Shown piece by piece: positions 1 to 12,219 of a stretch of 64,000 nt of DNA (the stretch's first letter is position 1; every line of letters begins with the position of its first letter). The notes beneath the pieces were generated by a model. That model was not told the DNA's origin. It ran no database searches and was given only the letters and a program-made list of their open reading frames with translations. The translations under genes and the position numbers were made by a program. This stretch comes from Hibiscus mutabilis (lineage: Eukaryota; Streptophyta; Magnoliopsida; Malvales; Malvaceae), in contig CM033724.1 in the NCBI GenBank assembly GCA_019671005.1, positions 24,405,786-24,469,785 on the forward strand, in the 5' to 3' direction.

Positions 1-2026
1 AAAGAGTAAAACATGTATAAACTAACATTATACAACATAATCCATCAACATGATACATCATATATTATATTGGCTTTCAAGTGATTATAAACCAAGTTCC
101 ATTTTACAAAATATTACATAAGATACACAGATTCAACAAGTGTTCTCTCAACACTTCATACAATCTCAACCGGAATAATCCAAAGTCCACCAACGGGAGT
201 TTTCGGTACACATAAACCCCTCAACATCCAAGGAAACTTTTTATAGTGCACTATCAATCCTATGGCCGGCCAACTATATCCGATAACATTTTAAACCACA
301 TCACTTGCCAATATAATTCATTATTAACAATGTACCTCATTGTTTTTCCATATGCAACATATAAACCATTTTCCAATACAATAATCATATTTGAAATCAA
401 TATAAATTTCCCTTTCAAAAACCATTTGCCAAACCTCATAAGCATTAATTTATAACATCAATTACATTGCATTTTTCTTTGAAAATCATGTATAAAACAG
501 CATGTAACCAACCATGCTTGAAATCAAATCACGTAAAACAAGTCTCATATTAAACTGGTATTAAAAGGCAAAAATAGGGAAAACTTACTTCCGAGCATAG
601 CTAAGCTTGCTAGGCTTTAACTAAACCCCAAAGCCATAATTCAAACCTCTTTATAGTACCAAAATACATTTGCACTCACCAACTTGTTATGGTCTCGATG
701 ACAACGCTTCGACGTCAATGTCTCGAAACCTAACCAAAAATCGTCTGAACACTTGTCATCTTCTATAAAAAAAATGCAAATATTAATATAAATGGGAGCA
801 AACCAAAGCAACCACTTTATTAAAATATTTTCCTTGCCATCATAAAACAAATATTCGAACCATTGCTATTTCCCTAATCAAACACGTCTCCGTAACACAC
901 ACAGCCCTGTTTTCTGACGCCCTGACTTCGGCCATTTAATTTCCCCTTTTTTCACGCCTACCTTAAACACAAATTAAAAGCACTGCAACATTTCACGCCA
1001 CTATGTTGCGCCACCTAACTCCACCTTTTTTTCAACCAACTTGCATATATATATACCTGTTCGACCGCTTCGTTCCCTTTCAATTCAAACGATCATTTCA
1101 TCGAACATAACCGCTGCACCTTAATATTTAATTACAAAACTCAAATCACCCCATTTAAGAATCTACTTCTAAATTCAACCAATTAGATTAATTCCGAGAA
1201 TTAACATACAAAATTAACTTTAGATTATTATTACTCATACATAAAACATTCGAATTCCATAGAAATTATTATATTACTATAACCTAATTAAGATTTGTAA
1301 GAAAATCCATTAAAATCCAATTATTTCTTTAGAAATTTGTTTTAACTATCTCAAAGCATGAGAAATCATAGATTAAGAATCAAAATTATGTAGAAAATCA
1401 TTAAAGAACATTTTCTCACCTTGCTTGATGAAAACTAACTTGAAGATGAACTCTCCTCTTGATTTCCAACAAGAAAAATAGTGGAGATGATGTAGAAATC
1501 AAAATCCATAATTGTTTAGAAATAATTGGATAAGAAATTGGAGTAGAAATAGTTAAGGAATCAAGAAATCTCTAAGTTTTGTTTGAAAGAAAATGAGAGA
1601 AAGATGAGAGAAAACTTAGGAATGTCTTTCTCATCTTTTAGAAAATTATAACAGTCAACTTCTTTTTATTAAAAACAAGATAGAAAAGATATTTCTTTAT
1701 TTAATTTAATAATTCCATTAAAATAGCACTTTAATTCATTTGTACAATGTTGTCATTATGAATATTTTACAACCATTTGCAAAATAGTCACTATCTAATT
1801 TAATATCAAATCGATCAATTTAAAATCACTCAAACTCAATTTCATCCTTTGACAATCTCATTAAAATATTTAAAAAATATTTGCCACAATAAATTTATTG
1901 AGAACCAATTTAATCAACCCAAATTATTTTCTAGAATTAATTAATTAGCTAATGCCTAGTATCAAAATTCTAACCCGATTCTGATAATTCACCCGAATCT
2001 TCTAGCCCATTTTTCAAGGTGTTACA
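1..2026 (-). repeat. Tekay/Del-type LTR, subfamily F2, 3' LTR (runs past left edge)
   Basis: Read on the minus strand this begins TGTAACACC at 2026 and continues to the window edge. It is preceded by a polypurine tract, so it is the 3' LTR of a minus-strand Ty3/gypsy element whose body lay to the right. Nearly the whole segment is repeated in the opposite orientation at 21977-24250; short translated stretches such as that at 246-455 match their partner at 23650-23859 with few changes. The LTR end is outside the window. TGTAACACC starts and AT-rich LTRs of several kb are typical of plant Tekay/Del chromoviruses; the lineage call is an inference from that and from related LTRs here that adjoin Tekay-type pol. 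Confidence 0.8.
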
Positions 2027-2041
2027 ACTCTCCCCTTCTAA
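2027..2041 (-). other. Polypurine tract of the F2 element
   Basis: On the minus strand the 15 bases before the LTR read TTAGAAGGGGAGAGT, a purine-rich plus-strand primer site. Just upstream the sequence resembles the usual end of Tekay polyproteins (a stretch that can be read as NFEDEISFRR), which supports a 3' LTR boundary at 2026. Confidence 0.75.
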
Positions 2042-2640
2042 AAGAAATTTCATCCTCAAAATTCTCCTAAGGGAAACAAAACAAATACAACCTTCATTCA
2101 TCTTACACTTCCTCGATTACACTTACGCCTCATAACTCTCACAAATTCAATCGTCTCGACCAACAACACCTAGTGGCTAGAGACTTAATCAAAACATCCC
2201 TTACCAGTGATAAAACCAACAATTCTCAACTTTCTCTTTACGGAAGCAATAAGCAAATTGTCAATCAAACCTCGCCACATAAACGTAGGCAAATCATTAA
2301 TTAAACAGTTGAGCTTAAAGCCATCTTGACACAACATGTCACAAAATCGATCTTATAATTTAACTACATACCGTCTGTTAAGACTGATTCAGCACCCATT
2401 ACGATCCGTTCTCTACAGCCTTCATCCAAGGAGAAGCTCCGAGAAACACTTAACTACCAATATGATATCGAGTTTCTCATCATCTCAATCAGTACAAAAC
2501 ATATATGATTTTTACTCTTAAACCAACACCAACATACCGTAAACAACTTTTAGTAGACACGAATCCATTATAATTCAAATAAGCTCTTCTTGACCGAATC
2601 TCAACTTAAACCGTAGTAACAATCATCCAATAACTCCCAA
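2042..2640 (-). mobile_element. Degenerate tail of a Tekay-type element, no recognisable domain
   Basis: AT-rich sequence between the F2 polypurine tract and the older F3 LTR. Only the last codons before the tract look like a polyprotein end. I cannot recognise integrase or chromodomain motifs on either strand. The short open frames here are chance. Confidence 0.4.
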
Positions 2641-3529
2641 CAAAATAAGCTAATAACAACAATAAAAAAATCCTCCTAACCATGCGTCAACCAAAAATCA
2701 CCGAGCACCATTATCTCGATTAGTCAATTAAACTGATTCCGGGATCAAACTTGCAAAACTAATTTTTCAGATTATTATCAGCCATTAAGAAATTATTGGT
2801 ACCCAATAGAAATTATTAGGTTTGAACAACACAACCATAATTTTCTCTTGAAACCATTATAAAACAATCTAACTCAACTGAATTCATTTTAATCACAAAT
2901 GTTAATAGAAATAATAGATTAAGGACACAAAGCCTGTGGAATGTCAATAAAAAACCATAGCTCGCCTTGCTTGATAGGAGTAGAACCAAAATGAGCTCCT
3001 CTTTGTATTCTAACATGAAAACATTGTTAACCAAAAATCCATCGATTCGCTCAAGTTTAAAAATCATTTGGATGAAAATAGATTAAAAATAAGATCGGAA
3101 TATTAATTGATCATTGAAAAACATTTAGAAAACCTCTGTTTTAGATAAAATATTAACCATTGGTAGAAGCTTTTTTTAAGCAAAAGAAAATTGAGTTGTT
3201 AAATTACACAGGGTGAAACTGCTTCCTAAAGATTCTTAGCATGTGTCCCCTTTCTATTTAATTCACAAAACCCACTTTTAAAACTAATATGTCTTTCTTT
3301 TTTTAGTTATAAAAAACGCAGTTCTAGTTATTTGATAAACAGATTAAATAACCTTCCAAAACATTAGTCATGTCCAATTCACCAAATTCACTTTAAAACA
3401 CATCTGATTATTAACCCGAAATTAATTAATGAACTAAATTGAAACTCAAGCTACGATCAAAAACAAAAACTAGCAAATCATCCAATTCAATAGAACATCT
3501 CTCGCCGCAACTTCTCTAGCGGTGCTACA
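2640..3529 (-). repeat. Older, diverged Tekay-type LTR fragment (F3)
   Basis: On the minus strand it starts TGTAGCACC at 3529 (a variant of TGTAACACC). It then follows the order of blocks seen in the first kilobase of the F2 LTR: an AT-rich stretch, a GAAATTTCTTGA-like zone, then CAAGCAAGGCGAG at the position of CAAGCAAGGTGAG. Similarity is patchy, so this is an older relative and the left boundary is approximate. Confidence 0.5.
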
Positions 3530-5462
3530 ATCTCAGAAGATTCCTCAACAAACCTCATTAATAATCAACTAGATCTAGAAAAACCACGTACCTCTAACAA
3601 CAACCTTGGTTGCTTCAAAACTAGCACAACTCATACTTTTAAGAACCAATCTTTAACACCTTCTACAAACCTTGAGAACTTCAAAGCACCTAATCACTAA
3701 AGCTACTTACATCATATCATCATCAGCCTCTGAAAAGTCACCCGTAAGTGTGAACATATGTATGCATAATTACTTATATGTCGTCGTAGATGTCTATGTA
3801 TATGTATGCGAACCTCCAATGTCATGCCCAAATGTATGCATATAATGACATATTTAAATAAATACGTATAAGTGTTTATGCACTCTGCATGTTCAACTGT
3901 TCACACTTACTAATAACATTATTAGAATCAATACTTCCTTCAACACGCCAAAACTCGCACTTACTCAAATAAGGAGCAAAAATTCACTTTGCTACAAAGG
4001 CCTACTAAAGAACTCTTAGTTGTCGATCAAGATCCTTCTCGGTATCATTTTACATGAGAATACTACTACTCTTGCTACTCAAAAAATCAAGTATTCACAA
4101 AATACTCAATTCATCACAACCTCAAATGCCACTAGTGCATTCGTCGTCCATACAGCACAATCGAAAACTTATACCAAGCAAACAATCTTAAACACCCTTA
4201 CCATTAACAACCACGCTGATACTTTAGAAAAATATAACTTTTGGCCAAACATATCCACAAATCAGCCATTAGCACAATTACGTCTCCACTCATACATTTC
4301 TTTAATGCCCGTCGTGTACAAAAAGGATTCAAGAATCGTGCCAAGGTACATCTCGAAACCAAACACAACCTCGTAATATAGAACAACACAAAAACTCCTT
4401 TGAAGGCATTCTAAGAAATGACTCCTAAACACCACAGACATTCAAAACCCAAACATCTTTAAACCTTGGATTACCATATACGGTCCGTTCTTGGACAACT
4501 CCAATGCAAACAGCAACCCCAATCTTCAAAACTTCAACGCGCTCATAACAACTATCTTCAACTAATATACTCCATTGCATGAAAAACAATAATCCACCAA
4601 AAGATGCATTAGGAAATGAAAAGTAGATTACATAACCTTTCCTTAATTAGAAAAAACAAAATCCATGATTCAGTTGTGCATTCTGATTTCCAAAGATGAA
4701 GATCAATCCAACGCCTTATGCAGATTTCATACCTTGACCATCCTCATGGAAAAATGATGCTAGGAAACTATCAAATTACCCTTAACAATTAACATCATTG
4801 GTCAGGTTTTGATCCTAAATATCAACTTTCATGCCTGATATGTACATCATAACCCTATCAACTTAACACTCCAAAATCCTCATTTGAATATCCAACGAAG
4901 CTTTCGTGAGCAAATTTTACAAATATTGCTATTACGATTAAGCACACAACACCTTACGGTGTACTCAATACATTTATATTACTTTGCTAACTTTTTATCT
5001 TCAAAATCCTCATCATTAACATCGATGGTACACCACTTTTAATACTTGAAACAATGGTCCAATGCCACCTACAAATTCACAAACGAGGATAATGTCACTC
5101 AAGTTCGGAGACCATTTTAAACTATTCTCGATCAAGGACCAAATCAACTCAAGATCAAAAACCTTTTTTTACCTATCAATAACCCATACTACGCTTACCA
5201 AGCTTGAGAGTAATTACTAAATAAATCATTTCTCATATAAAATCAAATTCATTATCGGTGTTTAAACCTGACGGTTACAGCATATGCTTGGCAAGGGATC
5301 CAAGACAAACCTGCAAAAACCTTTTCAACAACATTTGTAATGGGCAATGTGTTCCCAGTTAACCCCAACATAAGCAATTAACATCATGTGCACATATGAA
5401 AATGTTTATCAATTTCTCAAAATAATCAAATTAAACTCTATTCATCCGAGGTTGTGAAACTT
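3530..5462 (-). mobile_element. Unrecognised internal remnant downstream of an F1 PBS
   Basis: About 1.9 kb of AT-rich sequence lying, in minus orientation, after a primer-binding site (5463-5475) and before the F3 LTR start at 3529. By position it should be gag-pol of a Tekay-type element, but no gag, protease, RT or integrase motif survives that I can see. It may be non-autonomous internal sequence or simply too eroded. Confidence 0.35.
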
Positions 5463-5475
5463 GGCTCGGATACCA
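5463..5475 (-). other. Primer-binding site, tRNA-iMet type (degenerate)
   Basis: On the minus strand the 13 bases read TGGTATCCGAGCC, five bases after the LTR end. This is the TGGTATCAGAGCC site complementary to initiator tRNA-Met, with one substitution, as used by many plant gypsy elements. The same arrangement (TTTGG spacer, then PBS) is seen at 10187-10203 on the plus strand. Confidence 0.75.
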
Positions 5476-5480
5476 CCAAA

Positions 5481-6629
5481 TGTAACCTCCTTCACCCAGC
5501 CTAGATGTTAGACCGAGCCGAGCAAGCTACATTGGGTTTGCCAAAAAAACCTAAAATGTTTTACTCAAAATTAGGTCCATTTTTTCTTTTTATCCTATCT
5601 AAATGCTTAATTAATACTTAAGTGTACATGCTGACCGCGGATAAGATCTCGATTGAATTAGGTGTCGAATTGACATCTAATTGAGAGTAAATGCAATTTA
5701 GGGACCAAATTGCAAATCTAGAAAACTGAGAGAACTGACATAAATTCGAAGTTACCAAATCTTAATTAATCATGTTTCATGCATGCCGATTAAATTCAAC
5801 TTAAAACAATTTTCCAAACTTATTTAATTAGCAATCATACAAAATAAGGACCAAATTGAAGGAATCGCAACAGTACAAGGACCCATAAAAAATTGAAAGC
5901 ACCATTCTAAAATTAAATAACATTTAGACCCACATGTCAATTTTTAGCTCAAAAGGATGCTTAGAACTCATTCAATTGATGCAACGACACACGTTGACCA
6001 AAATGCAAAGAATCCAAACTTGGTAAAATCCATTAACCGAGTTAACCACCAGCCATTCCGATACACAAGCTACACTAAAACACATCTTAGGGATTTGAAT
6101 CCCAATTGAACATAACCAATTCATTTATGAGCAACAATGATATGCTTCTAATATTATATCACCATTAAACACACATGCTCAAGTAATTATATGCCAAATA
6201 TTCAGCACCATTCATACTTATACAAATAATTTAGAGGCATGCTTCCTAACAATTTAAAGCATTATCCAATAAGCACCCAATAGTTAAGACTTCAAACATA
6301 GGATATAGATCAAATAAGGAATAGTAGAATATGACAAATTATACACTTGCACCCAAGCAAAACAATTCCATCATTACACAAACCATTTTAATTCATTAGG
6401 ACATAAACCATCATATGTACTTGAGAATTAAACAAAACCATCATCATACTCATTAAATAATGTCATCATCCAATATATAATAAACCCCAACACATAATCA
6501 AACCTTAAACAAAATGATTTTCCAACGGTTAACCCACATTGCCTTTTACGGATAATGATAACACCAAAAACATACTCTTTTAATATGTTTGCCTTGGGAT
6601 CCATCCTTGCCTCAAACCACCACCCTGTC
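5481..6629 (-). repeat. F1 Tekay-type LTR, 3' portion, minus orientation
   Basis: The minus-strand LTR ends ...GGAGGTTACA at 5481, directly before the PBS, so it is the distal part of a 5' LTR. It matches the last 1.2 kb or so of the plus-strand F1 LTR (about 8950-10186), including the shared GTAGCTTGCTC and AATATAGCTTGCTC zone near the end. The first 2.3 kb of this LTR is missing: it abuts the start of the opposite-strand LTR at 6630. The result is an inverted arrangement of related LTRs. Confidence 0.7.
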
Positions 6630-8394
6630 TGTAACACCCCGGTTTTGGTCTTAGATGTTTTAAAGGTTGGTTCGAAGGTCCAGTGGACCGATATTGGAGT
6701 TTCGGGTCAGTTTCAGGATTTAATTGGTTTAAATATTTTTTAAGGTAATAAAATTGAGAAAAATATTTTAAAATAATTGTGAATTATATTAAGGATAATG
6801 GTGAAATCTTTTTTGGAAAATGATATTTGGAAATCGAACATTTTGGCTGCTGACCAAAATGCAAGTTTTGAATACTGCTTTTTATGGTGACTAAAATGAA
6901 AAGGGTCAAATTCTTAGAATCATTAAGGAGCTATTTTACCAAGTTTTTCTTATGATTTTTCCCTTAATTAAAGATATTTTAACATGTGTTTTAAAGTTAA
7001 TTAAAAAGAGATTTTGGTTAAAATTTAGTTAAGCTCTTTAAGGAAAATTCACGTAACTTTTCTCTTAACTTTTCTCTCTCCATTCTCTCCTCAACCAAAC
7101 ACTCAAGTTTTCATCAAAATCCAGAGGTGAGAAGTCTTTCTACTTGTATTTTTTATTTGTAATTGATTTATTAACATTGTTTTTATAAAATCTTATTTAA
7201 ATCTTGTGTTTTCTGAGCTCTTATCAAGCCAATTGACAGAGAAATCTCACAATAGAGGTAAGGTCCATGATCTCCTCTATTGTATGGTTCTTTACTGAAA
7301 TTCCCAAGTATTTGATCCTTGATTTATTGATTGTAAACTGATTTTAATGATTTATCAATGTTGATTGAGTAAATTGGGTAAAATTGATGTATCAAGGTAA
7401 TTTTTGAAGTGGATCTGATTTCTAGTGTTTAAAGATTGATTTAATATATATATTGGAGGTATTATGATGTTGATAAGTTGTTTTTATCAACAGAATCCGG
7501 AAACACTTGGATCTCTAATTGTTTAGGTTGTTAGATTTGAGTTTTTGTGGTGATAAACGAGTTTAATATGTGCTGGAAGTAAAAGGATGTTTGGAAAGGG
7601 TTTTTGGTTGTTAATTGATGTTGTTTGTTGGTTTGAATCATTTTTTTATGGCTGGGTTAAGTTTCAGAAATGTTTGTTGATGATTTCGGTATGTTTCAAA
7701 TGGTTTCTAAACGGGCAACCTGAGAGTTGCGGGGGGCTTACTTTGGAGCAGTGGTTAGAATGCATAATGATGCATTTATCCTCTAGTTTTATCTGTTTAA
7801 AACAGGTGATAATCAAGGCGATGAAGCTTCGCGTTGTTTTGTGGCTTGCAAGGAACTTGTATTGTGTTGGCAAGGAAGGCGAAGCGTATCAGTGAGTGGG
7901 AAATGGTTTTAAATGCTTTACAAAGGTTTGTAAAGGTTTTTGGGAGTTTAGGGTAAGCGTATCGGAAGTAAGTTTCCCTTATTTTGTTCTTGAATATCGG
8001 CTTGGATATGAGCATGTTGTTTTCATGTTTTGGTGATAAACATGGCATCTTCTACTTACTGGAAATGCTTGATTTTGAGTACATATGATGCGGTTTGAAA
8101 GTATATTAAATGCTATTGAGCATTGGTTTTCATTCCGGTTGGGAATGGTGTTATTGCATTGGCAATGAGATTTGCATGTATGATGTTTTGTTTAATGCAT
8201 TGTAAAACAGTAAGTAAATGGTTTTGTAAATGATATATTGTCTATGTGACAAGGTGAGAAAACAATCGAATATAGTTGGCATGCCATAGGATTAAAAGTG
8301 CACTATAAAATATGAACAAAATCGATCATGGCCATGGGTCCTTGAGGTATGGCATTTTAACAAGGTCACTCGGACTGTTGGGGACCTCATTTGG

Positions 8395-8590
8395 GCATGC
8401 GGTTTAGCTAGGCAACCCAAATTGATGGTGATTTTGCGGATTAACTAGGCAAGGTCGGTACACTTGCGGTTTAACTAGGCAAGGGTGGAATCTCGCGGTT
8501 TAACTTGGCGAGGGTGTCAAATCTTACGGTTTAACTAGGCAAGATTTGGGATATCATGCGGTTTAACTAGGCATGGTATGAGAGATTTGT
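8395..8590 (+). repeat. Short tandem array inside the G2 LTR (GGTTTAACTAGGCAAG)
   Basis: Six imperfect copies of a unit of about 30-37 bp whose conserved core reads GCGGTTTAACTAGGCAAG, separated by variable spacers. Variants include GGTTTAGCTAGGC and GGATTAACTAGGC. The F2 LTR carries a different array at the equivalent place (23860-24075), so this part of the LTR seems prone to array formation. Confidence 0.75.
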
Positions 8591-9483
8591 GTATCCGATA
8601 TGTATAGGATCTAGGTAGTCTATCCGGGTCACTATAAATGCCAATATATGTGAAAGTTCATGTGTTGAACCTATTTTATAATGCTTTAGGATTTAAGCAT
8701 GGTTTATTTATAATGCTTTGGGATTTAAGCATGGAATGTATATGATGTTGCATAAAGGTTGTTATGCTTTGATTCGGTTGGAATCATGGAAAAGGCTTTG
8801 GTTGTAAGCATGTTTTTGGAAAACAAGCTTATGGTTTTCAAATGGTTTTAAAGCATCATTGTTTTATGAGCACCCTCACTAAGCAAGTGTGCTTACGCTC
8901 TCTTTTCCTTAATGATGCAGAGCATTAAAGTTCGGAGTAGCCAAATCAATGTTTGAAGGGATCCAAGTGACAAACTACTTTTGACTATGAACTCGGTTTA
9001 TGTTTGCGGTTAATAAGGCAATGTGTTCGCCATGGTTTTTGGGAGTGGTAATTCTGTTTCCTTATGGATTTTAAGTATGTTTATATGCTGGTTTTTGAGG
9101 ATGGTTTGATGTTGCTAAGTTTAATGTTAATCCTTGCTTATAGTTTTGGATGGATGGTTGTTTAAGTATGCATCTAGAGCTCCCTTGTTGTTTGCAAGGT
9201 TGTGTTGGTTTGAACAGGTTTAATATGCTGTGTTAGTTGTGTTGGCATGTTGCTTATGCTGAGAATGGTCTATTTGTGCATTTTGGTATGTTTGACAAAG
9301 TGGCTTAGGAAGTATGCCTCTTTAGTGATATTTTGGAAGCATGAGATTGAATTGGTTATTTAACCTGGGCATAAATGTGAGCTTAGATATTCATGGTTGT
9401 TTGCATGTGTGTACAAGTTGCTAGGACCCAAAAATGCATCTAGATTAGAGTGAAAAACCAGCTAAATTTGACATTACATGCCA

Positions 9484-9765
9484 GACGTACCGATACGCAG
9501 GGAACTGTATCGGTACGGCTAGGCAATATTGGGTAGGGTGTTTTGGTACGGGTATAAGTGTTTTGATACACTATATTGTTACTAGAATCTCACCTTTTTA
9601 GAACGAGCTCGTATACTGAAACACTAGATTACCGTATCGGTACAGTGATTCAAGAAATTAAATGGGATTTTGTATTCGAAGTGGCGTACCGATACGATGC
9701 TTGGTGTACCGAAATGAGTTGCAATACCGTATTGATACGGGCCTTAGCGTATCGATACAGAGGTA
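9484..9765 (+). repeat. Cluster of GTATCGGTAC-type motifs in both orientations
   Basis: Within about 280 bp the LTR contains repeated CGTACCGATACG, GTATCGGTAC, GTATCGATAC and near variants, on both strands and at irregular spacing. Many are perfect or near-perfect inverted repeats. Such self-complementary clusters could form hairpins in the LTR transcript or be protein-binding sites; the sequence does not tell which. Confidence 0.7.
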
Positions 9766-10190
9766 GTTATTTATGTTAATGTCATGGAAAGACAGTTTTG
9801 GTTTCTTTCGTATTAGTTCCTGGGATCTTGTTTTATCAATTGACTTAGCATGGACGTCGTATTAAGCTAATTTTTGACATGTAAGAATGAAATATATTTA
9901 GTTAATGGTTGGTAACTTAAAATAGGGAAAAGTCCCTATATATTGTTGAAATTGCAATTTAGTACCTAAATTATGTTTGTGTCCAATTGGATATCGTTTC
10001 GATGCCCGATTGAGATTAGTTCTCACCTGTGAATAGTATGTACATGTAGGAAATTAATAATGCATCTAGACAAGATAAAAGAAAAAATGGCCGTATTTTA
10101 GGTTTCATCTTCCTGGTTTACTTTGGTAAACCTAATATAGCTTGCTCTGTTTGGTCTTGCGACTAGGCCAGGTTAAGGGGGTTACATTTG

Positions 10191-10203
10191 GTGGTATCAG
10201 AAC
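10191..10203 (+). other. Primer-binding site of G2, tRNA-iMet type
   Basis: GTGGTATCAGAAC follows the LTR end after a TTTG spacer. It matches the TGGTATCAGAGC site of initiator tRNA-Met with one change. Together with the LTR end and the gag that follows it defines G2 as a plus-strand element. Confidence 0.8.
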
Positions 10204-10421
10204 TAGTTTGCAAAAAGTTGGGATATTGTTGTTTGACTAGTTGGTGTTGTTTGAACTGTATAGTAATTGTGTATATGTTTGGTGATTGTTTAATAACCTT
10301 TTGGGGTATGATTTGGTAACCCATTGCCTATTACCGAGGTTTTAAAATATGTTTTAAAGTTGTTTTGGATTCTTTGCCTGATGCTAGCCTAACTTTAATG
10401 TGTTTTGATTCTTTTGATAGC

Positions 10422-11137
10422 ATGGCTCAACGTGAGACAGGATCGATGGCTAATACTATCGGGGTTGGGCATAACAATGAGATAGAAGAGAATCTCCCTC
10501 ATGTTTTACCTCCTCCTCCTTCTATGGTTCCTCCAGTTGACGTTGGGGCAGGTGACCCTAGGTTCACCAAGTGCCTATATATGGTGATTTGACTCTGTTA
10601 GTTCAAGCAATAATAGGAGCTTTCAAGGAAGCGATGGCTAGAGTGTAGGCATAAGAACCTGCTGTGGTGGCAAATCAAGGTTTACCCTTGGAGCATCTTA
10701 GGAGTTTGGGAGCTGGGGAATTTTAGGGTTTGAGTCCTGAGGTAGTATAGGGTTGGATGGAGAAGATGATTCACATCTTGAATCAAATGGGATGTAATAA
10801 GGAGCGCAAGTTGGGTTGCGCTGTATCACTGCTGCAAGGTGATACATATCATTGGTAGGTAACCACAATTGCTGGCGTTCCCAAGGCGGATGTTACTTGG
10901 GAGCTCTTTCGGGGAGCTTTCAAGAGGAAGTATCTTGGTACCCAGTATTTGGATATGAAGAAGCGCGAGTTTATGTCACTAATGCATGGTGGTATGTCTG
11001 TTCCCGAGTATGAGGTGAAGTTTGTCTGGCTAAGTCAGCATGCTCTGGATTTAGCTCCAGATGATTAGCAGAGATGTGACAGGTTCTATTATGGTCTTGT
11101 GAAGGACATTAAGACGTATCTCTTGGCTACAAATTAT
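10422..11137 (+). pseudogene. gag remnant of Tekay-type element G2
   Basis: Would have encoded the capsid precursor that packages element RNA in cytoplasmic particles. The start is taken at the ATG at 10422 (MAQRETGS). After about 48 codons a frameshift near 10567 moves the frame. The next frame carries the core of the plant gypsy gag domain: a GWMEKMI..ILNQMGC block, LLQGDTYHW, then KRKYLGTQYLDMKKREFMSL, MSVPEYEVKF and a RFYYGL end. Several in-frame stops (TAG, TAA) interrupt it. It stops abruptly at 11137, where sequence of another element begins, so zinc knuckle and pol are absent. Confidence 0.8.
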
Positions 11138-11366
11138 ACTATATATCTTTATATATTAAATAAAGGCAAAACTTATTTTCTAAAATTGATTTCACTATAT
11201 ATCTTTATATATTAAATAAAGATTTTAAAATATTTTCCCATTTTTTAACTCCTTTTAAAATATTTGTTATGAATTAATCTCAAAATCGACTCGAATCTTC
11301 TAATATAGTTCCTCGAACAGTCTAACTGACCTAGTTAACATCTAAGCCCAAAGCCGGGGTGTTACA
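11138..11366 (-). repeat. First 229 bp of the G1 3' LTR, with a 56-bp tandem duplication
   Basis: On the minus strand it starts TGTAACACCCCGG at 11366, like the F1 LTR, and runs only to 11138, where G2 gag sequence begins. Immediately before it (to the right) lies integrase sequence, with no polypurine tract, so the 3' end of pol has been deleted. A 28-bp AT-rich stretch at 11138-11165 is repeated perfectly at 11194-11221, giving a tandem duplication with period 56 at the breakpoint. Confidence 0.7.
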
Positions 11367-12010
11367 TGAATATTAGTATGATAACTACTGTTATAGGAAA
11401 ACTCCACCAACAGTAACTAGTTCTCCCACGATCCTTGGAAATCAATAATGCAACACCGCAATGTATCTTCCAGCACTTAGATAACTCGTTCAGACTGACC
11501 ATCAATTTGAGGATGATACGAAGTACTAAAATTCAACAGCGTACCCAAAGCCTTACACAAACACTCCCAAAACCTCACTAAAAAGCGCGGATACCAATTT
11601 AATACTATAGACTTGGGCACACCATGAAACCTCACAATCTCAGCAATATACAACTCTGTCAACTTATTCAAAGTATAGTCGCATGCACAGCTAGAAAATA
11701 TGCACACTTCGTAAACTTATCTACAATCACTAACACCGAATTCTTATTTGATGGTGTCAAAGGAAAACCAGACACAAAATCCATGGTAATTCTCTCACAC
11801 TTCCATTCTAGAATCTTCAACAGTTGCAAGAACCCAAAAGAAAACTGATGCTCTGTCTTAACACGTTGACATTCCATACATCGAGCAACAAAATATGCTA
11901 CATCCTTTTTCAAATCAACCTAAAAATACTCATTTTTTCAAATCTTGATACATCTTTGTACTTCTCGGATGGATATCAAAAGCACTCAAATGTGCCTCAG
12001 CCAAGATAGT
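11367..12010 (-). pseudogene. Integrase remnant of Tekay element G1
   Basis: Integrase inserts the cDNA into the host chromosome. The minus strand shows the tail of the zinc-binding domain (CMECQRVKTEHQ), the core beginning ITMDFVSGFPL with the first catalytic Asp, then IVDKFTKCAYF, ELYIAEIVRFHGVP and HPQIDGQSERVI with the catalytic Glu. The second Asp is lost: the usual ISDRDPRF reads VLNWYPRF. Frames are broken around 11670-11710. The protein ends in ...LLLVEFSYN and then meets LTR sequence at 11366, so the C-terminal domain and chromodomain are gone. The sequence is of the Tekay/Del type. Confidence 0.85.
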
Positions 12011-12219
12011 GCGCCTCAACTCCTCATATTTTGGCACAACCACTCGACTCTTGAAACACAAAACACCCTCATCACTAAATAAAAATTCGTCTAATTTTCA
12101 TCCTTTATATTATTAACATGCATACCAATGAATCATCATACGGTTGTTTCTCCTTGATTAACTGCAACAATGATGGCTTCACTTGCAACTCAGCCAATAA
12201 ACCACCATCACACGTTACG

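Larger units (their letters stand above)
6630..10186 (+). repeat. Full-length 5' LTR of Tekay-type element G2 (F1 subfamily)
   Basis: Starts TGTAACACCCCGG at 6630 and ends GGGGGTTACA at 10186, about 3.56 kb, followed by a PBS and gag, so both ends are supported. It contains a pyrimidine-rich leader-like zone (7050-7130), a tandem array near 8400-8585 and a cluster of GTATCGGTAC motifs near 9484-9765, annotated separately. The length fits plant Tekay/Del LTRs. Open frames inside it are non-coding. Confidence 0.85.

Noticed and set aside
8395..8590. Possible CRISPR-like array (regular short repeats with spacers)
   Set aside because: Repeats are imperfect, spacers are of unequal length, the context is a plant LTR, and there are no cas genes.
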